From the NCBI GenBank assembly GCA_046331565.1, contig JAXLQP010000001.1, positions 1,426,001 to 1,490,000 of the forward strand: a stretch of DNA of 64,000 nt, read 5' to 3'. The number at the start of each line of letters is the position of its first letter. Position 1 is the stretch's first letter. Below are positions 58,103-64,000 of the stretch, one piece after another. The stretch comes from DASRDU01 sp046331565 (GTDB lineage: Bacteria > Acidobacteriota > Blastocatellia > RBC074). Below the pieces are notes generated by a model. That model did not search any database, had not been told where the DNA came from, and saw nothing but the letters and a program-made list of their open reading frames with translations. Both the position numbers and the translations under genes were made by a program.

Positions 58103-58675
58103 ATGTCATTGCCAGCCAGAGTCATCAACCTTACTGTTGAAGAGTACCTTGAAATGGAAGCAGAAAGTCCGGTCAGGCATGAATATGTTGCCGGACAGAC
58201 TTTTGCCATGGCCGGAGCCAGTGATGCACACAACATCATCGCCGGAAACATCTTTACGATCATCCGTTCTGTCCTGCGCGGGAGCGGGTGCCGTGTCTGT
58301 CTCGCTGAGATGAAAGCCTGGGTTGAAGAGATCAACGCATTCTATTACCCGGATGTAATGGCGACCTGTGAACCATTCGATCCGAAGAGCGTATTCAAAA
58401 GTCGTCCTTTTCTGATAGTTGAAGTATTGTCGCCATCCACAATGAGCACAGACCGGCGCGAGAAACTTTCAGCTTATGGGCAACTGGACAGTGTGCGGGA
58501 ATATGTGGTGGTTTATCAGGATCGCAGGCGTCTTGAAGTTCATCGCAAAGACACACAGGGCGTCTGGCTGACAGTTGTGCTGGGTGAAAACGATGAACTG
58601 CGACTGGATTCCCTGCCCACCGGCCCGTTGACAATGAAGATGGATGAAATTTACGAGGATGTCACATTTGTCTGA
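58103..58675 (+). CDS. Uma2-family (DUF820) PD-(D/E)xK nuclease-fold protein
   Basis: A 190-residue protein of the Uma2 family, common in cyanobacteria and other environmental bacteria. The catalytic pattern is visible: Asp84 (YYPDVMATCE), Glu107-Val-Leu (PFLIVEVLSPST) and Lys121 (RREKLSAY). The N-terminal LTVEEYLEMEAESPVRHEYV is typical. Biological function is unresolved. The ATG at 58103 is used because GGAG lies 6 bases upstream; earlier in-frame starts overlap the previous gene. It sits between the peptidase-like gene (11-base gap) and kdsC (17-base gap), so it is carried in the Kdo operon. Confidence 0.9.
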   Translation: MSLPARVINLTVEEYLEMEAESPVRHEYVAGQTFAMAGASDAHNIIAGNIFTIIRSVLRGSGCRVCLAEMKAWVEEINAFYYPDVMATCEPFDPKSVFKSRPFLIVEVLSPSTMSTDRREKLSAYGQLDSVREYVVVYQDRRRLEVHRKDTQGVWLTVVLGENDELRLDSLPTGPLTMKMDEIYEDVTFV

Positions 58676-58692
58676 GAAAGGCTGTCAGCCCA

Positions 58693-59235
58693 ATGCCTGC
58701 TTTGACTGCTGCTGAACGCGCGCGCCGCATTCGCCTGCTGCTGCTTGACTGTGACGGAGTGCTGACCGACGGCACGCTGGTTTATCTGACCGACGGCGAG
58801 CGCGTCTTTTCTGATGCCAGAATCTTTCACATTCACGATGGCCACGCGCTGAAAATGGCGCGCCAGGCCGGACTCAGAACCGGCATCATCAGCGGTCGCA
58901 CTTCAGCCGCGCTCGCCGCCCGCGCCCGCGAATTGCAGCTTGATTATCTTTACCAGGGCAACGACCAGAAGCTCGCCGCGTATGAAGAAATTCGCGCCGC
59001 TGAAGGCCTGAGCGATGACGAAATTGCTTACATCGGCGATGACCTGCCCGACCTGCCGCTGCTTGGTCGCGCCGGACTGGCCATTGCCGTTGCCGATGCA
59101 GTCAGCGAAGTCCTCAGCGCCGCACATCTGATCACACAACGCTGCGGCGGGCGCGGCGCAGTGCGCGAGGCCGTTGAATTTATCCTGAAGGCGCAGGGCC
59201 GCCGGGACGAACTGCTGCGCCAGTTTCAGAGCTGA
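58693..59235 (+). CDS. kdsC: 3-deoxy-D-manno-octulosonate 8-phosphate phosphatase
   Basis: A 180-residue C0-type HAD phosphatase that removes phosphate from Kdo-8-phosphate. Motif I is LLLLDCDGVLTDG (Asp19, Asp21), motif II IISGRTS, motif III region YQGNDQKLAAYEEI, motif IV IGDDLPDLPLL; CGGRGAVREAVEFIL is the usual KdsC C-terminal loop. It completes the step after KdsA in the same operon. GAAAGG lies about 11 bases before the ATG. Last gene of the five-gene operon, followed by an inverted repeat. Confidence 0.95.
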   Translation: MPALTAAERARRIRLLLLDCDGVLTDGTLVYLTDGERVFSDARIFHIHDGHALKMARQAGLRTGIISGRTSAALAARARELQLDYLYQGNDQKLAAYEEIRAAEGLSDDEIAYIGDDLPDLPLLGRAGLAIAVADAVSEVLSAAHLITQRCGGRGAVREAVEFILKAQGRRDELLRQFQS

Positions 59236-59262
59236 TCAGTCAGCGTGCGGCAACGAATGACG

Positions 59263-59336
59263 GTGTTTGGAGTTCCAGCTTTAGCTGGCTGTGGCTTGTT
59301 TCAGGCCAGACCAGCTAAAGCTGGAACTCCGAACAC
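59263..59336. repeat. Inverted repeat, 26-bp arms, one mismatch (ggagttccagctttagctgg)
   Basis: Arms 59263-59288 and 59311-59336; 27 bases after the kdsC stop. It probably ends the Kdo operon transcript and insulates it from the TIR operon. Only one copy of this family is in the window. Confidence 0.88.
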
Positions 59337-59627
59337 TGTCACTTCAGATGTTCGTGAAAATTCGTGTTCATTCGCAGCTCAAACAAATGATTGAAATCCG
59401 CTGAAGACCTTCTATAATCCTGCCGACATAATTCATAACAACAAATTATTAACGACCAGAGCCACGTACCTGTATCTCCTGTCAGCCTGACGCCCCATTA
59501 ACGGCTCGCACCTGATCAGCCTGATTTGCAGCATCCGGCAGGGCTTCGCGTTCTGATTTGCCTGATGCCGAAGCAGGCGGATTAAAGCGATGAGTCTTTC
59601 CGTCTGATCTTTCAGAGTGAGGCAGCT
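59337..59627. other. AT-richer promoter and leader region of the TIR-AAA operon
   Basis: Local base composition is clearly more AT-rich (59370-59460, cataattcataacaacaaat) than in the neighbouring genes. It holds the promoter at 59391-59418 and a leader of about 200 bases with no obvious upstream ORF or stable hairpin. Confidence 0.5.
59391..59418 (+). promoter_or_regulatory. Sigma-70-type promoter of the TIR-AAA operon
   Basis: TTGAAA (59391-59396), 16-base spacer, TATAAT (59413-59418), a near-consensus pair and the best vegetative promoter seen in the window. Transcription would start near 59425, about 200 bases before the TIR-AAA start codon. Confidence 0.6.
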
Positions 59628-61178
59628 ATGGATAACCCTTCAAGTGACACGCGGCGGGCGCGCATCTTCATCAGCTACAAACGCACCAACCCGGACGAGG
59701 CGCTGGCGATGGAAGTCTTTCGCGCGCTCCAGTCAAAGTACGATGTCTTCATTGATCAGACCATGCTGGTCGGCACGCCCTGGGCGCAGCGGATTGAAGA
59801 AGAACTGCGGCGCGCTGATTTTCTGATCACCTTCCTTTCTGAACATTCGGTCAACAGCGAAATGGTGCTGGGCGAAATCGAAACCGCGCACCGGCTGGCG
59901 AAGGAATGCCAGGGCAAACCGGTCATCCTGCCGGTGCGGCTGGCTTACCGCGAAGCTTTCAGGTATCCGCTCAGCGCGTTTCTCAATCCGATCAACTGGG
60001 CTTTCTGGAACAGCCCTGAAGACACGCCGCGCCTGATTGATGAACTCAGTCGCGCCATCAACGGCGGCAGCCTGGCAGGCAGCGGGCAGCCGACAGCCCC
60101 GGCTACTTCACCTGCGCTCAATGCCCTGCCGCAACCACTGCCTGCGGCGCAGCCACCTGCGCGCAAGGTGACGCTTGATCTGCCCGAGGGAACGATTGAC
60201 ACGCAATCACAGTTCTATGTCGTCCGCGACACCGACGCGATTGCGCTCGAAGCCATCAAACGACAGGGCGTGACCATCACGATCAAAGGCCCGCGACAGA
60301 TGGGCAAAAGCTCGCTGCTGATTCGCACCATCAAGGCGGCGACGAATCTGGGCAAGCGCGTGGCCTTTCTCGATTTTCAGTTATTCGACAAAACGGCGCT
60401 CTCAAGCGCGGATGTTTTTTTCAGGCAGTTCTGTTCGTGGATGAGTGATGAACTCGACCTTGAGGACAAGACCGAGGAATGCTGGAAGGCTCCGCTGGGC
60501 AACAGCCAGCGGTGCGCGCGTTACGTCAGCCGCTATCTGCTGAAGGAACTCAAAGGCCCGCTGGTGCTGGCGATGGATGAAGTCGAAAGCATCTTTGAGA
60601 CTGATTACCGCACCGATTTTTTCAGTATGCTGCGAAGCTGGCACAACAGCCGCGCCACTCAGGCGACCTGGAAACAGCTTGATCTGGCGCTGGTGACTTC
60701 AACCGAGCCTTACCAGTTGATCGAAAATCTGAATCAGTCGCCATTCAATGTCGGTGAAGTCATCGAAATGTGCGATTTCAACGCCGCGCAGGTGGCCGAC
60801 CTCAATCAGCGGCACAACAACCCGCTCAATCAGGAACAGCTCAATCAACTGATGGCGCTGCTCAGCGGGCATCCTTATCTCGTGCGGCGCGCGCTGTACG
60901 TGGTGGCCAGCGGGCGCATCAGCGTGGCCGATCTGTTCGCCCAGGCCACAAGTGATCGCGGGCCGTTCGGCGATCACCTGCGCTATCACCTCTTTCGGCT
61001 CAACAACCACGAGGAACTGATTCGCGGGCTGCAACAGGTCATCAGGCATCACGCCTGCCAGAACGAGGAAGTCTTTTTCAGATTACGCGGCGCAGGCCTC
61101 GTCCGGCGCGAAGGCCACGCCGACCTGCCGCGCTGCCAGCTTTATGCCGATTATTTCCAGGAGTACCTCCATGTCTGA
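59628..61178 (+). CDS. TIR-domain AAA-like ATPase (TIR + AAA_35)
   Basis: A 516-residue cytoplasmic protein. Residues 10-145 are a TIR domain (ARIFISYKRTNPDEALAMEV; VFIDQTML; SEHSVNSEMVLGEIE) with candidate NADase Glu83. A Pro/Ala-rich linker (150-182) leads to an AAA_35-type ATPase: Walker A GPRQMGKSS (221-229), Walker B PLVLAMDEVE (311-320), then SPFNVGEVIEMCDF and GHPYLVRRALYVV typical of this family, and a C-terminal winged-helix-like end. The likely role is nucleotide-regulated signalling or defence in which the ATPase controls the TIR. GTGAGG lies 6 bases before the ATG. It overlaps the next gene by 8 bases. Confidence 0.88.
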   Translation: MDNPSSDTRRARIFISYKRTNPDEALAMEVFRALQSKYDVFIDQTMLVGTPWAQRIEEELRRADFLITFLSEHSVNSEMVLGEIETAHRLAKECQGKPVILPVRLAYREAFRYPLSAFLNPINWAFWNSPEDTPRLIDELSRAINGGSLAGSGQPTAPATSPALNALPQPLPAAQPPARKVTLDLPEGTIDTQSQFYVVRDTDAIALEAIKRQGVTITIKGPRQMGKSSLLIRTIKAATNLGKRVAFLDFQLFDKTALSSADVFFRQFCSWMSDELDLEDKTEECWKAPLGNSQRCARYVSRYLLKELKGPLVLAMDEVESIFETDYRTDFFSMLRSWHNSRATQATWKQLDLALVTSTEPYQLIENLNQSPFNVGEVIEMCDFNAAQVADLNQRHNNPLNQEQLNQLMALLSGHPYLVRRALYVVASGRISVADLFAQATSDRGPFGDHLRYHLFRLNNHEELIRGLQQVIRHHACQNEEVFFRLRGAGLVRREGHADLPRCQLYADYFQEYLHV

Positions 61179-62787
61179 AATCCAAACTCAGTCGGTTATG
61201 CCTGCGCCTCAGGTGGTCTTTACCACAGGCGGCACCGTGCAGGCAGGCAATGGCATTTACCTCGCGCGCCGCGCTGACGATGAACTGCTCGCGCTCTGTC
61301 GCAAAGCGGTGTTCGCTTATATTCTGACGGCGCGGCAGCTTGGCAAATCCAGCCTGATGATGCGCACGGTTGAGCGATTGCACAGCGAAGGCATCAGAAC
61401 AGTCATCATTGACCTGACTGCCATTGGCGTCAACGTCTCAGCCGATGAATGGTATCTCGGACTGCTGGCGACAATGGAAGAACAACTGATGTTTGAGACT
61501 GACATTGTCGAATGGTGGCGCGAGCGGCAGCACCTGGGCCAGACGCAGCGGCTGACGATGTTTTTTGAGGAAGTGCTGCTGAGCGAGGTGAAAGAGCCGG
61601 TCGTGGTTTTTGTGGACGAAATTGACACCACGCTGAGCCTGAAATTCACCGATGATTTCTTTGCCGCGATTCGCTACTTCTACAACGCCCGCGCTCAGAA
61701 CCACGATCTGGCGCGGCTTTCGTTCGTGCTGATCGGAGTAGCCACGCCGGGCGATCTGATCAAGGATGAACAGCGCACGCCTTTCAATATCGGTCATCGG
61801 GTCGAACTGACCGACTTCACTTTTGAAGAAGCTCTGCCGCTGGCCGATGGGTTCAGGCTGTCGGCGCCGGAAGCTGAACAACTGCTCCGGTGGGTGCTGA
61901 AATGGACGAGCGGGCATCCGTACCTGACGCAGCGGTTGTGTCGCGCGCTGGCTGAAGAAAAACGAACAAGCTGGACTGAGGCCGCCGTTGATGAAGTCGT
62001 GGCCCGCACCTTTTTTGGTGAACGCAGCGAACAGGACAACAACCTGCAATTCGTCCGCGACATGCTGACCAAACGCGCGCCTGACCGTGACGGCGTGCTG
62101 TCGGTTTACAGCGCGGTCATCGAGGGCCGTGTGCCGGTGCCGGATGAAGAACAGTCGCTCGTCAAATCGCACCTGAAACTGTCGGGCGTCGTGCGGCGCG
62201 AAAATTCAGAACTGAAATTGCGCAATGCCATTTACGGCCATGTCTTTGATCGCAAATGGATCAGCGAACATCAGCCGGTGAACTGGATGCGGCGGCTGGT
62301 CAGAATCGGTTCGGCAATTCTGGGCATTCTGATGCTGCTTTCGATTCCGCTGGCGATCTATGCTTTCTATCAGGCCAGCCAGGCCAATCAGGCCCGCACC
62401 AAAGCTGAAGAAGCACTCAAACAGGTCAGACTGGAACGCGAATACGCGCTTGAGCAGGAGCGCAAGGCCAAAGAAGCCCAGGACAGAGAACGGGCGCAGA
62501 AAGAAGCCCTGGCCAGCGATCAGGCTGAGTTGCAGGCTCTGATCAATCAGTTGCAGCAACAGTCGGGTGACAGTTATGAGCCGCTCTCAAAAAAATTGCA
62601 GCGTCTGCTCGATGCTCAGAAAAAACTTTCCGATCAGCAGCGAACTGCCGCCGCCCGCGCGCAGTCCGAATCTGACAAATTGCGCGCCACGCTGAACACA
62701 GTGCAGGGTGAATTACAGCAGGCTAAAAATGAACTTACTGCGTGCCGTCGCAACCTCAATCCGAAAATGCAACTGAAGGGCAATTGA
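61171..62787 (+). CDS. AAA-like ATPase with C-terminal transmembrane helix and coiled coil
   Basis: A 538-residue protein. The AAA_35-type ATPase domain (about 20-365) has a P-loop TARQLGKSS (53-61) in which the first Gly is Thr, Walker B PVVVFVDEID (143-152), TPFNIGHRVELTDF and GHPYLTQRLCRAL. Cyanobacterial relatives often continue into WD40 repeats; here a single transmembrane helix (about 377-400) is followed by about 125 residues of charged coiled coil (about 403-530). The coiled coil may thus be across the membrane from the ATPase, as a sensor or oligomeriser. The start is ATG at 61171, with AGGAG 7 bases before; it overlaps the TIR gene in ATGTCTGA, so the two are translationally coupled. 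Confidence 0.88.
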   Translation: MSEIQTQSVMPAPQVVFTTGGTVQAGNGIYLARRADDELLALCRKAVFAYILTARQLGKSSLMMRTVERLHSEGIRTVIIDLTAIGVNVSADEWYLGLLATMEEQLMFETDIVEWWRERQHLGQTQRLTMFFEEVLLSEVKEPVVVFVDEIDTTLSLKFTDDFFAAIRYFYNARAQNHDLARLSFVLIGVATPGDLIKDEQRTPFNIGHRVELTDFTFEEALPLADGFRLSAPEAEQLLRWVLKWTSGHPYLTQRLCRALAEEKRTSWTEAAVDEVVARTFFGERSEQDNNLQFVRDMLTKRAPDRDGVLSVYSAVIEGRVPVPDEEQSLVKSHLKLSGVVRRENSELKLRNAIYGHVFDRKWISEHQPVNWMRRLVRIGSAILGILMLLSIPLAIYAFYQASQANQARTKAEEALKQVRLEREYALEQERKAKEAQDRERAQKEALASDQAELQALINQLQQQSGDSYEPLSKKLQRLLDAQKKLSDQQRTAAARAQSESDKLRATLNTVQGELQQAKNELTACRRNLNPKMQLKGN

Positions 62788-62813
62788 AGACCAGGAAGTC
62801 AGTCGGCCCCTGA

Positions 62814-62898
62814 GGCAGCGGCGCGAGCGCCAGCCTGCTTCAGGTCGGGCAAACTGCCGGTTTTACCCTTCCCGCATTCTGACGCTCGCGGCGCTGCC
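62814..62898. repeat. Inverted repeat, 20-bp arms, two mismatches (ggcagcgSCgcgagcgYcag)
   Basis: Arms 62814-62833 and 62879-62898, beginning 27 bases after the AAA gene stop, between convergent genes. A terminator-like role is inferred. The rest of the gap, 62899-63181, holds no gene or repeat that I can support. Confidence 0.75.
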
Positions 62899-63181
62899 CC
62901 GGTCGCCTGACCAGACTTCACCCGCAGTAACGGCACCGATGAAGATCGCTTCACCGGCTGTTACCGGGCAACTGTCAGCAGCAGATTGTGAGGTCGTGAG
63001 AATGGCCGAAACGGAACCGCTCAAAGATCATTCGTTGTTTACTGGTCAGTCATCAAAGCAATGTTCATCGGCCTGGAACCGGGTGGGCAGCAACTGCATC
63101 CTGGCACAACTCACGGCCAGGTGTAAACTTTTCGTTTCGCGGAAGGACATTAGAAAATCAGGCCGGTTCAGATGGTTGGCT

Positions 63182-64000
63182 TCAGTCAAAAACGATGTTG
63201 TGGCCTTTTTTGTGTTCGCGGCACATCTTCTGCGCCGGGACGGCCTTGCCTGGATTGCAGAGTCCGGTCGGATTGAAAACATCCTTGACCGACAGCATCG
63301 CATCCAGCGAAGCCTGATCGAAAATCAGCGGCATATAGCTGATCTTGTCCACGCCGACGCCGTGTTCGCCTGAAATCGAACCACCGGCGGCCACGCACAG
63401 TTTCATAATCTCGCTGCCAGCCAGGTGCACACGTTCGACCTCATCGCGGTTGCGCCCGTCAAAATTGATGTTCGGATGCAGGTTGCCATCACCCGCGTGA
63501 AAGACCGTCGAAAGCCGCAGTTTGTATTTCGCGCCGATGGCGTAAATGCCCGCCAGCACTTCGGGCAGCTTTGTGCGCGGCACGACCGAATCCTGCACAA
63601 AGAGATCAGGACTGACGCGACCGAGCGCGCCGAATGCGCCCTTGCGTCCGGCCCATAATTTTTTGCGTTCGACCTCATCACGCGCTTCGCGCACCGACCG
63701 CGCGCCGTGTTCGCAGCAGATGTCAATGGCGCGCTGCACCTGCTGATTCATCCCGGCCTGCAATCCGTCAAGCTCGACAATCAGACAGGCCGCCGCATCG
63801 CGCGGATAACCGGCGGCATAAACCGAATCCTCGACCGCATTGATCGTCACGCGGTCAATCATTTCAAGCGCCGCAGGCAGAATCCCGGCGGCAATAATCG
63901 CCGACACCGCGCGACTGGCATCGTTGATGTCGAGAAAATCCGCGAGCAGCGTGACCACCAGTTGCGGCGTGCGCGTCAGCTTCACAGTAATTTTCGTTGC
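63182..64000 (-). CDS. FAD-linked oxidase, GlcD-like, C-terminal part (cut by right edge)
   Basis: The last 272 residues of a glycolate/D-lactate oxidase-type flavoprotein. AALEMIDRVTINAVEDS, STVFHAGDGNLHPNI and SISGEHGVGVDKISYM are characteristic of the FAD-linked oxidase C-terminal domain of GlcD and D-lactate dehydrogenases, with metal-binding His in HAGDGNLH and GEHG. The frame stays open to base 64000, so the FAD-binding N-terminal domain is outside the window. It would oxidise a 2-hydroxyacid and pass electrons onward, commonly with GlcE/GlcF partners, none of which is visible here. Confidence 0.92.
   Translation of the reverse strand, partial: ATKITVKLTRTPQLVVTLLADFLDINDASRAVSAIIAAGILPAALEMIDRVTINAVEDSVYAAGYPRDAAACLIVELDGLQAGMNQQVQRAIDICCEHGARSVREARDEVERKKLWAGRKGAFGALGRVSPDLFVQDSVVPRTKLPEVLAGIYAIGAKYKLRLSTVFHAGDGNLHPNINFDGRNRDEVERVHLAGSEIMKLCVAAGGSISGEHGVGVDKISYMPLIFDQASLDAMLSVKDVFNPTGLCNPGKAVPAQKMCREHKKGHNIVFD

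Noticed and set aside
62939..63373. Plus-strand open frame of 144 codons beyond the AAA operon, considered as a third operon gene
   Set aside because: Its second half is antisense to the GlcD-like gene, it lies beyond the inverted repeat, and it has no ribosome site or recognisable domain.

Overview
The window looks like chromosomal DNA of an environmental bacterium, most likely an acidobacterium (Blastocatellia-like). This placement is inferred from gene content: a very large Oar-type TonB-dependent receptor with an N-terminal carboxypeptidase-regulatory domain, VWFA-related secreted proteins of the acidobacterial type, DUF11-bearing secreted peptidases, Tat-exported Gfo/Idh/MocA oxidoreductases, and Kdo synthesis genes that imply a Gram-negative envelope. 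I see no rRNA, tRNA, CRISPR array, insertion sequence or prophage.

Layout. 1-5.2 kb: 5' part of pgk (cut by the window edge) and a giant secreted subtilase/sedolisin-like protein. 5.8-9.0 kb: a small stress island with an erythromycin-esterase homologue, a metallothionein behind a near-perfect sigma-54 promoter, a hemerythrin, and two tandem diverged beta-rich proteins of unknown function. 9.3-14.3 kb: Tat-exported oxidoreductase, tatC and tatA/B, a VWA protein and a secreted coiled-coil protein. 14.5-23.3 kb: seven minus-strand genes (class I glutamine amidotransferase, NUDIX, aldehyde dehydrogenase, SDR, glutamine-synthetase-like ligase, a membrane protein, amino-acid/amine permease) that together suggest gamma-glutamylated amine catabolism. 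23.7-31.4 kb: Oar-type receptor and two secreted beta-helix paralogues sharing about 605 identical bases. 31.9-44.8 kb: secreted amidohydrolase, DinB, aquaglyceroporin, PolX, mechanosensitive channel, PHP protein, second Tat oxidoreductase, gamma-glutamyltransferase, FmdB zinc ribbon, VWA protein. 45.1-53.4 kb: desaturase, DUF4139, DUF4380, then an LLM oxidoreductase / nitrilase / NCS1 permease / VOC cluster that resembles part of a pyrimidine-catabolic operon. 53.6-59.2 kb: a five-gene operon with kdsA and kdsC enclosing an M1-peptidase-like protein that has lost its zinc motif and a Uma2 nuclease-fold protein. 59.4-62.8 kb: a two-gene operon with its own promoter encoding TIR-AAA and AAA-transmembrane-coiled-coil proteins, the best candidate for an undescribed system. 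62.9-64 kb: C-terminal part of a GlcD-type oxidase, cut by the right edge.

The second striking property is the intergenic DNA. Nearly every cluster boundary carries a long, often perfect inverted repeat with 17-43 bp arms, including one 80-bp palindrome with no spacer. They belong to several recurring sequence families, and most lie within about 60 bp of a stop codon. They look like dispersed palindromic elements that have become, or insert at, transcript 3' ends.
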